Positions 17,547-26,051 are shown, counted from the first letter of the stretch. The stretch: 64,000 nt of DNA from Hydrogenovibrio sp. JE_KL2 (GCF_009296185.1 NZ_WBJR01000001.1:310001-374000); one strand, 5' to 3'. Notes: generated from the sequence alone by a model not told the origin. Translations and numbers: made by a program.

Positions 17547-18311
17547 TTAGATTGAAGCTTGAATATCTCTTAGCGTAGGAACTGCAAGTTTTGCTTCATC
17601 AGCAATCCCTAGCGCGCGTTTCAACCGAGCTGGGGCAGAGCGTCCCATGCAGCCATGCTGTGGATCGCCCTCAAAGGCTTCCAGCATACCTTCAATCAAT
17701 TTTTCTCTAGTCTGTTTAGACTGGGTTAGGGTGTCTTGAATATCCAAAACATCTTGCGCAACGGCATTCATCACATCCGCATGGTCTTCGGCCAATTCAG
17801 CAACGTTCCCACCGACTTTCAGACCAGCGATATTGGTTGTCAGAATATATAGATTTTTTCTCACCAATTCGTACAGCAGTTCATCTTCAGAGTCGAGTTG
17901 CACGCTAGGTAGATCCAAGGTTGCCAGTGCATCGAACACCAGCTTGGCATGTTGGCCAAACACAGGCGAAGGAAGCACCACTTTGCTGTCCATGCCTTTT
18001 TTCTTTTCAAACCAGACAGAAATAACGGTTGGATTTTTGATGTCAGTTGCTTCCCAATCACGAGGCAAAAGCTCATTTTGTAGCAGGATGGTTTTTTCTT
18101 GCCATTGTGCAGGGCAGTCAGCCAAAGTTTGGTGGATGTCAGCTTCACCAACAGCAATTAAAACCGCGACAGGATTGGGGATGCTTTCAGCAATGTCTTG
18201 CATGGATTGCTGACGGTTAACGGCTTGTACCGGGTAACCGAGTTTTAGAAACCCGCGAGCGAAGACGCTCCCTAGCTCTCCCATGCCGACAACAATGATT
18301 GGATTTTGCAT
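17547..18311 (-). CDS. NAD(P)-binding Rossmann protein, reductase-like
   Basis: This 254-aa protein begins MQNPIIVVGMGELGSVFARG, a classic Rossmann nucleotide-binding start of the 6-phosphogluconate dehydrogenase / ketopantoate reductase superfamily. The start at 18311 is supported by AAAGGGG five bases upstream; a start 14 codons earlier has no such site. The C-terminal half is helical (about 150-254), as in that superfamily. The substrate is unknown. It is a lone minus-strand gene divergent from the small membrane-protein gene. Confidence 0.7.
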   Translation of the reverse strand: MQNPIIVVGMGELGSVFARGFLKLGYPVQAVNRQQSMQDIAESIPNPVAVLIAVGEADIHQTLADCPAQWQEKTILLQNELLPRDWEATDIKNPTVISVWFEKKKGMDSKVVLPSPVFGQHAKLVFDALATLDLPSVQLDSEDELLYELVRKNLYILTTNIAGLKVGGNVAELAEDHADVMNAVAQDVLDIQDTLTQSKQTREKLIEGMLEAFEGDPQHGCMGRSAPARLKRALGIADEAKLAVPTLRDIQASI

Positions 18312-18440
18312 AAATGCCCCTTTTTTGAATAACTTTGTTTTAAAATAGTGCACAGTGTTTAAACTTCCCGTATTACCGCTGGTTGCAGCGGCTACCTATT
18401 GGTTCGGGAAATCGTCATAATTTGGGAAAGGATATTACCA

Positions 18441-18704
18441 ATGAATGCCCAAAAAGCAAAATTTACATGGCATTATTATTTCATGGCTTTCGGCGCGCTG
18501 ATGGCGATGCTGGCAGCCACTTTGTCCGCTTGGGGTGGGGTTATTAGTGCGCTTGGGTTTGCGGTTATGTCGCATCCTGCCATTCGCTTTGCAGGCGTGG
18601 GACGATTCGTTTTTTTGATCCTATTCGCGGTGCTGTATGCGTTTGCCTTTCCTGACCCTTCGGTGGTGAAATCCATGATGGCAAGCGATGTGGCGCATTC
18701 CTAG
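18441..18704 (+). CDS. Small two-helix inner-membrane protein
   Basis: From the ATG at 18441 (AAAGGA 8 bases upstream) this encodes 87 aa with two or three hydrophobic helices (about 12-35, 37-48 and 55-73), ending in a short polar tail. I recognise no family. It lies 29 bases before a DtxR/MntR-like regulator in the same direction, so a link to metal homeostasis is possible but unproven. Confidence 0.65.
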   Translation: MNAQKAKFTWHYYFMAFGALMAMLAATLSAWGGVISALGFAVMSHPAIRFAGVGRFVFLILFAVLYAFAFPDPSVVKSMMASDVAHS

Positions 18705-18733
18705 CTTATGCTGTTATTTGGTGGGAGATTGCT

Positions 18734-19396
18734 TTGACCAGCAAAGCCTTTGAAGATTACTTGAAAATCATTTACAAGCTAGAAGAGTCCTTACCGGAAA
18801 ACGCCGACAAGGGGGTTAGCACGACGGCCATCGCCGAGCGTTTGGCAATTTCAAAGGCTTCCGTTTCCAATATGCTGAAGAAACTCGCAGATAAAGCGCT
18901 CATTCGTTATGAGCCGTATTATGGCGTGATGCTGACGGAAGAAGGCAATAAGATTGCGCTGAATATGATTCGTAAACATCGGATATTGGAGCAATATCTG
19001 GTGGAAAAGCTTGGTTACTCCTGGGATGAGGTTGATGCGGAAGCAGAAGTGCTTGAGCATGCCGTGTCCAACCGTCTGACAAATCGTATGTGGGATGCTT
19101 TGGGTCGACCGACTCGAGACCCTCATGGTTCACCCATTCCGAATGAAGAAGGTGAAATGTCTGGTGAAAGCGGTGAAAGCTTGTCGGATGTGACGGTTGG
19201 GGTGTTGAAGACGGTGGTACGTATTCAAAACCGAACGCCTGAAGAATTAAGGTATCTGTCTGCCATTGGATTGACTCGCAATGCTAAGGTCAAAGTACAT
19301 GAAAAAGCACCATTCGATGGTCCGCTTTCGGTAGAGGTGGGAGGCGACTCCCATGCATTGGATTTTCGTTTGGCACAGTCCATTTTTGTACGCTAA
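18734..19396 (+). CDS. DtxR/MntR-family metal-dependent regulator
   Basis: This is a 220-aa iron- or manganese-dependent repressor-type protein. The N-terminal winged helix covers about residues 1-75, with recognition region AIAERLAISKASVSNMLKKL. The dimerisation and metal domain (about 76-145) contains the typical HRILE...E...LEHAVS pattern with conserved His and Glu ligands. The C-terminal SH3-like (FeoA-like) domain covers about 155-220. Translation starts at TTG behind GGGAG. The size and C-terminal domain fit the DtxR/IdeR form better than the short MntR form. ntrB follows 20 bases later, so metal and nitrogen regulators may share a transcript. Confidence 0.85.
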   Translation: MTSKAFEDYLKIIYKLEESLPENADKGVSTTAIAERLAISKASVSNMLKKLADKALIRYEPYYGVMLTEEGNKIALNMIRKHRILEQYLVEKLGYSWDEVDAEAEVLEHAVSNRLTNRMWDALGRPTRDPHGSPIPNEEGEMSGESGESLSDVTVGVLKTVVRIQNRTPEELRYLSAIGLTRNAKVKVHEKAPFDGPLSVEVGGDSHALDFRLAQSIFVR

Positions 19397-19415
19397 TTTT
19401 TAGGAGTGGTGTGCT

Positions 19416-20516
19416 TTGAATCACAATATTATTGAGCAACAGGTTTCCGAATCGGAAATACTCGCTGGTTTGACGACAGCGGTGGTATGGATCGATAAGA
19501 ATGAAAACATCGGTTTTATCAATCTTGCGGCGGCGGAATTACTTCAATTGAGTCAGTATCGTGTTATCGGTGTAAACTGGCGTTATATCCTGCCGAAATT
19601 ATTGGACGATATTCATGCTTGTGGAACAGGGCGTTTAACTATCCACGAATACAGCATTCGCTTGCCGGACGGACAGAAGTCTCATGTCACCTGTACTATC
19701 TCCTACTATGAGATGGATGGTGAAGATGGTTGGTTGATTGAGCTTTATGATACCGAGCGTCATTACCGCATTGCGGAAGAAGACGAGCGTTGGCATCAAT
19801 ATGAAGCCGGAAACCTGTTGGTTAGAACGCTGGCGCACGAAATCAAAAATCCTTTGGCTGGGATTTATGGCTCAACGCAGTTGCTCAGAAAGCGCTTTCC
19901 CGACAATGAAAAGGCTGAGAAATTTTTGGACGTCATTTCAAATGAGGTCAATCGCCTTAAGAGTTTGGTTGACCGCATGCTTGGACCAAAAGGTAATGAC
20001 GAGCAAGAGCCTCACAATATCCATGAGTTGATTGCTTATGTATTGGAAGTCGTCAACGGCGAGAAGCCGGATAATATCGCGATAAAGCTGGATTACGATC
20101 CCAGTATTCCAGAAATATCGATGGATTTTGGTGCCATGGTGCAGGCGTTGTTGAACTTGGTGAAGAACGGTATTCAAGCGATGGAAGATCATGGCGGTCT
20201 GTTGACTATCAGAACGCGGGTTGAGTCGAAATTTACCTTGGGAACCAAAACCTATCCGTTGGTCGCGGTCATCAGTGTGATAGACGAAGGGGTCGGGATT
20301 GACCCTGAAGTCTTCGACGCGATTTTCTACCCAATGGTCAGCAGTAAGAAAGAGGGGACAGGGCTAGGGTTGCCGGTCTCTCAGAACATCGTTCGTCAAC
20401 ATGGCGGCTTAATCGTTGCGCAGAGCGAACCCGGAAATACGGTTTTTAATATTTATTTGCCTTTCGATCATAATAGAGAAGAAGCACAAAGAATCAGTCA
20501 TCAGGAAAAACTATGA
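19416..20516 (+). CDS. ntrB: Nitrogen regulation sensor kinase NtrB (GlnL)
   Basis: NtrB phosphorylates or dephosphorylates NtrC according to P-II state. The 366-aa soluble protein has an N-terminal PAS domain (about 12-120) and a His-kinase dimerisation box TLAHEIKNPLAG with the phosphorylated His at about 141. The HATPase domain (about 235-350) has N box LVKNGIQAM, DEGVGI and GTGLGLPVS. It starts at TTG with AGGAG about 10 bases upstream. Its TGA overlaps the ATG of ntrC, giving tight coupling. A P-II gene lies at 27.7-28.1 kb. Confidence 0.93.
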   Translation: MNHNIIEQQVSESEILAGLTTAVVWIDKNENIGFINLAAAELLQLSQYRVIGVNWRYILPKLLDDIHACGTGRLTIHEYSIRLPDGQKSHVTCTISYYEMDGEDGWLIELYDTERHYRIAEEDERWHQYEAGNLLVRTLAHEIKNPLAGIYGSTQLLRKRFPDNEKAEKFLDVISNEVNRLKSLVDRMLGPKGNDEQEPHNIHELIAYVLEVVNGEKPDNIAIKLDYDPSIPEISMDFGAMVQALLNLVKNGIQAMEDHGGLLTIRTRVESKFTLGTKTYPLVAVISVIDEGVGIDPEVFDAIFYPMVSSKKEGTGLGLPVSQNIVRQHGGLIVAQSEPGNTVFNIYLPFDHNREEAQRISHQEKL

Positions 20517-21973
20517 ATCATCAAAATACGCCTGAATTTCAAGAACCCGTTGTTTGGATTGTCGATGATGACGCATCGATTCGTTGGGTGTTGAATGAAG
20601 CCCTAGAAGATCGGTCTTACGAGGTTCATGCCTTTGAATCTCCTCTGGAAGCGTTGAAAAATATCGATAGGGCACCGCCAACAGTCGTTATCTCGGACGT
20701 TCGTATGCCGGAAATGAGCGGTTTGGAATTCATGGAAGAGATTCATCAGATTGATAAGTCGATTCCTGTGATTATTATGACCGCCCATGCTGACTTGAAT
20801 ACAGCTGTGCGCTCTTTGCAAAGCAGTGCTTTTGAATATTTGCCGAAACCGTTTGAGATTGATGATGCCTTAACGGTTATTGATCGTGCGATTAAACGTC
20901 ATTTATCGGGTGGCAAAAAACCAAGAAAAACGAAAACGACTAAGCAGCCTTTGAATATCATCGGTTCTGCACCGTCGATGCAGGAAGTATTCCGTATTTT
21001 GGGACGTGTCTCCCAGTTGGACGTAACCGTTTTGATTAACGGGGAAACCGGTACAGGGAAAGAGCTGGTTGCCAGAGCACTGTATGAATTGAGTAGCCGA
21101 GCCAACCAACCTTTTGTTGCCATCAATACCGCGGCGATTCCGCGTGACTTGTTGGAGTCCGAGCTTTTCGGTCATGAAAAAGGTGCCTTTACCGGTGCTT
21201 TGACGCAACGTGTTGGACGCTTTGAAGAAGCGAATGGCGGTACGTTGTTCCTAGATGAAATCGGTGATATGCCGGTAGACTTGCAAACGCGTCTATTGCG
21301 TGTTCTGAATGATGGTACTTTCTATCGTGTGGGTGGTAAAACACCAATCAAAACCGATGTACGTATCATCGCGGCGACTCACCAAAATATGCGCGAGTTG
21401 GTTAAGCAAGGGCGTTTCCGTGAAGATTTACTGTATCGTTTGAACGTTATTCGCATTAAGGTTCCGGCATTGCGCGAGCGTCGTGAAGATATTATTCCTA
21501 TCTTGCGTTATTACCTGTCTGAAGAAGCCAAAACCTATGGCTTGGAAGAAAAACAGCTGAGTCGTCCGGTAGAAAAATACCTTGAAGGCTTACCATGGCC
21601 GGGTAACGTGCGTCAAATTCGCAGCTTGTGTACTTGGTTGACGATTATGGCACCAGATAAAACTGTGCACATGGAAGACCTGCCATTGGAGTTGAAATCC
21701 GGTACTTTTACAGAGTCTGCTTCCGGTAGTAATGGTACAGACGATTGGCAAACGCCATTACAGCATTGGGCAGAAGCATTTCTTGCATCCGGCAAGAGTG
21801 GATTACATACCGAAGCTGAACCGATGTTTGAGAAGGTGCTGATTGATGCCGCGATGCGTGCCAGCATGAATCATCGTCAGAAAGCGGCGCAATTGCTGGG
21901 TTGGGGTCGAAATACTTTGACCAGAAAAACGCAAGCATTGGAAGAGCGCGACGAGCTGCCATCTTCTGATTAA
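20513..21973 (+). CDS. ntrC: Nitrogen regulator NtrC (GlnG)
   Basis: NtrC is a sigma-54 activator for nitrogen assimilation genes. The 486-aa product has a receiver domain (about 12-125, phosphorylated Asp62 in [10 protein letters not shown]) and a sigma-54 AAA+ domain (about 150-390). That domain has Walker A GETGTGKE, the sigma-contact loop [11 protein letters not shown] and Walker [12 protein letters not shown]. The C-terminal Fis-type helix-turn-helix (about 440-482) ends in [14 protein letters not shown]. It overlaps ntrB by four bases. Confidence 0.95.
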   Translation: MNHQNTPEFQEPVVWIVDDDASIRWVLNEALEDRSYEVHAFESPLEALKNIDRAPPTVVISDVRMPEMSGLEFMEEIHQIDKSIPVIIMTAHADLNTAVRSLQSSAFEYLPKPFEIDDALTVIDRAIKRHLSGGKKPRKTKTTKQPLNIIGSAPSMQEVFRILGRVSQLDVTVLINGETGTGKELVARALYELSSRANQPFVAINTAAIPRDLLESELFGHEKGAFTGALTQRVGRFEEANGGTLFLDEIGDMPVDLQTRLLRVLNDGTFYRVGGKTPIKTDVRIIAATHQNMRELVKQGRFREDLLYRLNVIRIKVPALRERREDIIPILRYYLSEEAKTYGLEEKQLSRPVEKYLEGLPWPGNVRQIRSLCTWLTIMAPDKTVHMEDLPLELKSGTFTESASGSNGTDDWQTPLQHWAEAFLASGKSGLHTEAEPMFEKVLIDAAMRASMNHRQKAAQLLGWGRNTLTRKTQALEERDELPSSD

Positions 21974-21975
21974 CG

Positions 21976-21995
21976 GCTTGCCGTTGTCGGCAAGC
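21976..21995 (+). terminator. Hairpin after ntrC
   Basis: GCTTGCCG and CGGCAAGC form a perfect 8-bp stem around TTGT, directly after the ntrC stop. There is no T-run, and the next gene starts only 17 bases later, so it may attenuate rather than end transcription. Confidence 0.5.
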
Positions 21996-22012
21996 ATACG
22001 TAAAGGCCTAGT

Positions 22013-22789
22013 GTGTTAAAAGCGCTGTTTCAATTCTTTACCACCCCATATTTTGCCCCTTGGGTTCGAAAAATGGGGTTTCTCTATGAAGCCATTGCCA
22101 TGGATGGACGCTACCATCGGTGTAAGCGTCAATGGCAACCGCACTTCGAATATTGCCAGCAGGCGATTTTAAAAGCCATTACCCTGTGCGAGCAAAAACG
22201 CAGCATTCTTATCTTGGGGGCAGGCTCGCTTAAAGACATTCCATTACCAACGCTATCGGAGCAATTTGAGCAGGTGTATCTTGTTGATCTGGTATTTCTA
22301 AAGTCTGCCAGAAAACAGGCGGCCGCCTTTGGTAATGTTGCGCTGATTGAAGCAGATGTGACCGGATGTCTGGAGCATGTTTTCCAAGGGAAAATGCATT
22401 GTGATAGTACATTGCCTTGGCTGGAGAAAATTGGGGATGTCGACTGTGTTGTTTCTTTGAATCTCACGACCCAATTGCCCTTGATACCCATCAGTTGGTT
22501 GATGAAGAAGTATAACCTTCAAACCGAAGCGGCAGGAAAGTTCGGCACTAAAATGGTCGAGCAACATCTAGCCTGGTTGAATGGTTTTTCTGGCGTTAAG
22601 TGCTTAATTTCCGACCGTTGGATAACAGAATATGATGTTTCAGGCAACCAGGTTGATGGATTTGATCCAGCATGGGATGTGCCATTACCCGAAGCAGAAA
22701 TGTCATGGGATTGGGAAGTGATTCCTTTGGCAGAGTCCACCAATAGAACCTCTCAAATCAATCAAGTCGGCGCGACTATTTGGTGCTGA
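22013..22789 (+). CDS. Unknown protein with methyltransferase-like fold
   Basis: This 258-aa protein is not assigned to a family I can name. A glycine-containing ILILGAGSLKDIPL segment near residue 65 followed by VYLVDLVF near 90 and EADVT near 112 resembles motif I, the acidic post-I residue and motif II of class I SAM-dependent methyltransferases. The glycine motif is degenerate. No membrane segment is seen. Translation starts at GTG behind AAAGG. It follows ntrC closely and converges on the beta-barrel gene with only a 5-bp gap. Confidence 0.6.
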   Translation: MLKALFQFFTTPYFAPWVRKMGFLYEAIAMDGRYHRCKRQWQPHFEYCQQAILKAITLCEQKRSILILGAGSLKDIPLPTLSEQFEQVYLVDLVFLKSARKQAAAFGNVALIEADVTGCLEHVFQGKMHCDSTLPWLEKIGDVDCVVSLNLTTQLPLIPISWLMKKYNLQTEAAGKFGTKMVEQHLAWLNGFSGVKCLISDRWITEYDVSGNQVDGFDPAWDVPLPEAEMSWDWEVIPLAESTNRTSQINQVGATIWC

Positions 22790-22794
22790 TTCGA

Positions 22795-23520
22795 TTACTG
22801 CAGAAGCTGTAGGCTAAAGTTGATGCCGAATTGATAGTTTTTAGATGAGTCATAGGAACCACTGAAAAAAAGCTGGCGACGCTTATCCACTTGAACACCT
22901 GAAAAAACAGTTACGCCGGTAGTGTCTGACACACTTTTATAAATACTCTGATTGTAACCCAAAGAGGCGCCGATATAAGTGCTGTCGGAAATGGATTGGC
23001 TTAATCCCACGCTTGCGAAAATGGGGTCTTTCATATCGACCCCATCCACTTTCCCCGTTACCTTGTAGCTTAGAGATGAAAAGATTGACTGCGTATCGTT
23101 CAGGCTACTGAAATAATCCAATTGCACACCCGTGTCTGATTTACCGGTACTGGTACCATCATCTACCGAACCTGTCGGCAGTTTATGGTTGAGGCTCAAA
23201 GTCACCCACGGGGCTTGCATCAAGTCATAACCTAACGATAAAAAAGTGTCGCCTATGCCTGAAACGGGTTTGTTCAATTTCACCTGATCATAGCGGTAGG
23301 TTCTCAAGTAACTGGTAAATACACTCGCAGACCAACGGTTATCTTGATAGCTTAATCCCACTGGAAACCCGATGATTTCACTATTGGTGGTAGAAACGGA
23401 TTCGTTTTGTCCATTGCTGTAAAACGCGCCGAACATCAGTTGTGCCTGCGGCTGAGCAGACGCGTAGCTAGGGAAGGCACCCATAATTAGGGCGCCGCAA
23501 AAAAGGAAAAATGTTTTCAT
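22795..23520 (-). CDS. Exported beta-barrel-like outer-membrane protein
   Basis: The 241-aa product has a signal peptide (about 1-22, cut near SYASA-Q). It continues as alternating amphipathic strands with aromatic girdles (for example SLGYDLMQ, SLSYKVTG, SLGYNQS) and ends in QFGINFSLQLLQ. These features fit an outer-membrane beta-barrel of about ten strands. I recognise no named family. The start lacks a Shine-Dalgarno sequence, so translation is probably coupled to the lipoprotein gene whose stop lies 9 bases upstream. It is the last gene of the DUF6502-DUF5666 locus. Confidence 0.7.
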   Translation of the reverse strand: MKTFFLFCGALIMGAFPSYASAQPQAQLMFGAFYSNGQNESVSTTNSEIIGFPVGLSYQDNRWSASVFTSYLRTYRYDQVKLNKPVSGIGDTFLSLGYDLMQAPWVTLSLNHKLPTGSVDDGTSTGKSDTGVQLDYFSSLNDTQSIFSSLSYKVTGKVDGVDMKDPIFASVGLSQSISDSTYIGASLGYNQSIYKSVSDTTGVTVFSGVQVDKRRQLFFSGSYDSSKNYQFGINFSLQLLQ

Positions 23521-23529
23521 GGAGGTGTT

Positions 23530-24486
23530 TTATGGATGGTTCAATTTAATTTGATTAATCGAAGGGCGCTGCTGTTTCATCAGCTCTTTTTGCATCTGCT
23601 GTTGCGTTTGGCGCATTTGCTTGATTTGTTGCTGTTGCTGCATCATTTGTCGTTGTGGCGCTTCCGTTTTTGGCGGCAGTTGTTGATGTTGTACCTGATA
23701 AGCTTTTAGCGGGACTGCGGTTTGCGCGATGTCTCTTAACACCAGGTGTTGTGTGTGGATTTGACGTTCTTCCAACAGACGGCTCAAGCCTCGCTGCATA
23801 ACGATGGTACGCGTCGTTACGTTGAAATGCGTTTGCATGGACGGCAATGTCCAAGTGACATGATTCGGGTTGGCATTCAGGCGGGTCGCCGTCCATTCGC
23901 CATTGGCTGATTGGTAAGCATTGACTGCAATATACTGACCTAGAGTGGCATTTAAGCCGTTATCAACATGAGTGAATTCATTGGTGTTGATCCAGGTGTT
24001 GTTGACCTGAATGCGGTTTTTCTCGGTTTTTTGTACTTGCCCGGCAAAAGGATAGTAAATCTCGATTTCGCTGGTGACAGGGGCTTCCTGATTACGTGTT
24101 TTGAGAATGACTTGTTGTCCCAGCTTCAGAGCAGTTGGGGTAGCTTGGGCATTCAATAGATCTGAATTAACACGAGCATTTTTAGGGTATTGGACCTCAA
24201 CGCCATTTACCCAAATACTACCGAATCCAGTAATGGTTCCAATAAACAATGCATGGTCATAGTTGCCCGGCAAACTGTAATGTCTAATGCCAGTGCCACC
24301 GAACCCACTGGTGGGGGCCTGTTCTTCCTGAACAAGAATGATTTTGTCTGTTCCCCCTGTGCCAGAGGATTCTTCACTCGGTGCTGTACGTGTAGGGGTG
24401 GATTGACAGCTGGCAATCAGCATTATCGAAAAAGCCACGAGTAAACGGGGAAATAAAGTTTGAATAGGGGGTATGAAGTTACGCAT
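23530..24486 (-). CDS. DUF5666-type lipoprotein with Met/Gln-rich tail
   Basis: This 318-aa exported lipoprotein has a signal peptide ending in lipobox LIASC (Cys near residue 27) and a Ser/Thr/Gly linker. A repeated small beta-domain follows (about 75-225): segments such as FIGTITGFGSIWVNGVEV and AGQVQKTEKNRIQVNNTWI match the DUF5666 pattern. The C-terminus (about 270-318) is a polar stretch dominated by Gln, Met, Lys and Arg (QMMQQQQQIKQMRQ). GGAG precedes the ATG. The start overlaps the end of the DUF6502 gene by 8 bases. The function is unknown; the Met-rich tail could bind metal or form a helix. Confidence 0.75.
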   Translation of the reverse strand: MRNFIPPIQTLFPRLLVAFSIMLIASCQSTPTRTAPSEESSGTGGTDKIILVQEEQAPTSGFGGTGIRHYSLPGNYDHALFIGTITGFGSIWVNGVEVQYPKNARVNSDLLNAQATPTALKLGQQVILKTRNQEAPVTSEIEIYYPFAGQVQKTEKNRIQVNNTWINTNEFTHVDNGLNATLGQYIAVNAYQSANGEWTATRLNANPNHVTWTLPSMQTHFNVTTRTIVMQRGLSRLLEERQIHTQHLVLRDIAQTAVPLKAYQVQHQQLPPKTEAPQRQMMQQQQQIKQMRQTQQQMQKELMKQQRPSINQIKLNHP

Positions 24487-25318
24487 CTTTATTCTCCGTG
24501 TTCTCGGTTTTGTCGTCGCGTAAGAAGTAACTGCCGAAATGAAATTCAGAAGTAGCGGTTTTGTCTGGTTGGTCTTGTTGCTGCAGTTCTAGTCCAAGCA
24601 TATTGATTTCTGTCAGTAGGGCAAGACTCTTGTCACGAGCGGTTTGCTCAATCTTCTGGAGAGAGTCTTCTGAAAGGTTTTTGTAAAACACAGCGCGGTC
24701 AAACATGGCTCGATCATCACCGGAAAGGTTGTGGGCAACGACAGTCAGGTGAGCATTGATGTTCTTACCGGCAAAAAATAGTTTTTCCTCAAGGTTGTCC
24801 TGAGGAACAAATCCCGCCTCGTTCAGGTGGACAAAATTTTTCTCATCCAAGGTTACGATGCCTTGGTTAATCCAATCATCTAGAACAGAACGGGGATGTT
24901 TGTCTTTGGAGACGCGGAAAACCAAGTCTTCAAAAGAAGGAGAGAGGCCTTGCTTTGGTAAGGCAGAGGGAGAGCCATCGGCGTTAAGAAAATCAGGGTG
25001 TCCAGTCCAGGTCGCCATGATTTGCGCACTGATCCCTGCCTTGATTTCTTGAGCGGAAAGAGAGGTGTCTGTTTCTCTTAAACGTTTTACTTCTTTTCTG
25101 TGTACGCCGGTCAGCAAGCTGATTCGGCTATCGGTTTGTTTTTTGTTGGCTAAAGGGAACGACTCTTCCGCCACTTCTACAAAAATCTGTTTCAGCGGTT
25201 CCACAAGCGCGGTATAGGTAATGCCTTGTTGTAAAAGCAACTTGACCAAAGGTTTAAGCATGGTCTTGATGGTTTTGTACAAGGCTTTATCCAAAGTTGA
25301 AGAGTCGTTTTGAATCAT
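24479..25318 (-). CDS. DUF6502 family protein, possible DNA-binding regulator
   Basis: This 279-aa soluble protein starts with a conserved helical segment (TMLKPLVKLLLQQGITYTALVEPLK). It then shows a helix-turn-helix-like region near residues 62-82 (SRISLLTGVHRKEVKRLRE). I recognise it as the DUF6502 family, whose members often neighbour DUF5666 genes; the DNA-binding role is my inference from that segment. The C-terminus ends in a polar acidic stretch. It overlaps the lipoprotein gene by 8 bases, and the exported Met/Gln-rich gene lies 30 bases upstream on the same strand. Confidence 0.7.
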   Translation of the reverse strand: MIQNDSSTLDKALYKTIKTMLKPLVKLLLQQGITYTALVEPLKQIFVEVAEESFPLANKKQTDSRISLLTGVHRKEVKRLRETDTSLSAQEIKAGISAQIMATWTGHPDFLNADGSPSALPKQGLSPSFEDLVFRVSKDKHPRSVLDDWINQGIVTLDEKNFVHLNEAGFVPQDNLEEKLFFAGKNINAHLTVVAHNLSGDDRAMFDRAVFYKNLSEDSLQKIEQTARDKSLALLTEINMLGLELQQQDQPDKTATSEFHFGSYFLRDDKTENTENKDA

Positions 25319-25348
25319 AACTAACTAACAATAAAACTACAGGGTTGA

Positions 25349-25669
25349 TTAATGAGCGCCTTTAAATTGTCCTTGAGCTTTTTGTTGAGCTTGGACGTTA
25401 CGCATTTGCTGGGATTGATCCTTGACTTGCATGGCGTTGTTGCGCATTTGCATCGCTTGGTTACGAACTTGAGCAGCTTGCTGTTCGTTTACACGGTTGC
25501 GAATCTGTTCTTGAGATTGTAATTGATTATCTCCTTTAGCATTCGGCTTTGTAGGACCTTCAGCTTGATTAGGGGTGGTTTTTGTCGCTGCAAATGTTGA
25601 AAAGCTTGCGAAACCAAGTGTAACAAGTAAAACAGCAGAAGCAGTAAAGGTTTTACGTTGAGTTTTCAT
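25349..25669 (-). CDS. Small exported Met/Gln/Asn-rich protein
   Basis: This 106-aa protein has a signal peptide (about 1-27, cut after TFAA). Its mature part is low-complexity and polar: Gln, Asn, Arg and Met in a loose heptad-like pattern (VRNQAMQMRNNAMQVKDQ, then QQMRN). It may be a disordered or helical periplasmic protein, and the spaced Met residues could bind copper(I) as in other Met-rich periplasmic proteins. A strong AAGGAGA site precedes the ATG. It heads the minus-strand locus, directly downstream of the two palindromes at 25729-25811. Confidence 0.7.
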   Translation of the reverse strand: MKTQRKTFTASAVLLVTLGFASFSTFAATKTTPNQAEGPTKPNAKGDNQLQSQEQIRNRVNEQQAAQVRNQAMQMRNNAMQVKDQSQQMRNVQAQQKAQGQFKGAH

Positions 25670-25728
25670 AAGGAATCTCCTTGTAGATATCGTTAAGTAT
25701 AGGTTAAGTAAAAAGCACTCATTAGTAA

Positions 25729-25749
25729 AAATGTAAAAAAATCACATTT
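25729..25749. promoter_or_regulatory. Operator-like palindrome 1
   Basis: Arms AAATGT and ACATTT flank an A-rich centre (21 bp). It matches palindrome 2 at 20 of 21 positions. The position, about 60 bases upstream of the Met/Gln-rich gene start, suits a transcription-factor site. The protein that binds is unknown; the DUF6502 product is a candidate. Confidence 0.5.
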
Positions 25750-25790
25750 GTTGAGCTGAAGTTTAATGGTTTTGAGAGAGTTGTCAATAA

Positions 25791-25811
25791 AAATGTAAAA
25801 AAATTACATTT
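25791..25811. promoter_or_regulatory. Operator-like palindrome 2
   Basis: Arms AAATGTAA and TTACATTT flank an A-rich centre. Its centre is 62 bp from that of palindrome 1, close to six helical turns, so both sites face the same side of the DNA. It overlaps a possible plus-strand promoter (TTGTCA at 25781-25786 and TTACAT at 25804-25809). Confidence 0.5.
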
Positions 25812-25815
25812 ATTT

Positions 25816-25940
25816 TGGAGTCTTCATGATTGAAACAGCATAAAAATCTGGAGGAATATTTGAGATTAATGCCTTGCGACAAGGCCTGTGTAAGCAGAAA
25901 GCTAGGCGGGTCAAAGCCTGTAGAAAATATCAGGCTTTTG
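25816..25940 (+). ncRNA. Candidate small RNA in the divergent region
   Basis: If the promoter overlapping palindrome 2 is used, a transcript of about 125 nt would contain a GCCTTG-CGA-CAAGGC hairpin (25871-25885). It would end at a hairpin with 8-bp arms (AAAGCCTG 25913-25920, CAGGCTTT 25931-25938) followed by TGTATTT. No known RNA family is recognised. Promoter and terminator are both only moderate matches. Confidence 0.25.
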
Positions 25941-25999
25941 TATTTCGCAAAATAAAAATTATTGATTAGTTTTTTTACGGAATCGCCTTAAACTGGCGC

Positions 26000-26013
26000 T
26001 TGATCTATATCAA
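26000..26013. promoter_or_regulatory. FNR/Anr-type box upstream of the cytochrome gene
   Basis: TTGATCTATATCAA is an exact match to the FNR consensus TTGAT-N4-ATCAA, centred about 45 bases before the GTG start. A T/A-rich -10-like stretch lies at 26025-26032. Regulation by an oxygen-responsive FNR/Anr protein is the natural reading; a Crp-type site would use TGTGA arms instead. Confidence 0.7.
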
Positions 26014-26051
26014 CTAATAATAATTATTTAATACTTCGGGAGAGAGGATAA

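Larger units (their letters stand above)
25670..26051. other. 382-bp divergent control region
   Basis: This gap separates the minus-strand Met/Gln-rich locus from the plus-strand cytochrome gene. It holds two near-identical palindromes (25729-25749 and 25791-25811), a possible small RNA (about 25816-25940) ending in a stable hairpin, a second hairpin (25871-25885, GCCTTG/CAAGGC), and an FNR-type box (26000-26013). I find no protein gene. Confidence 0.7.
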
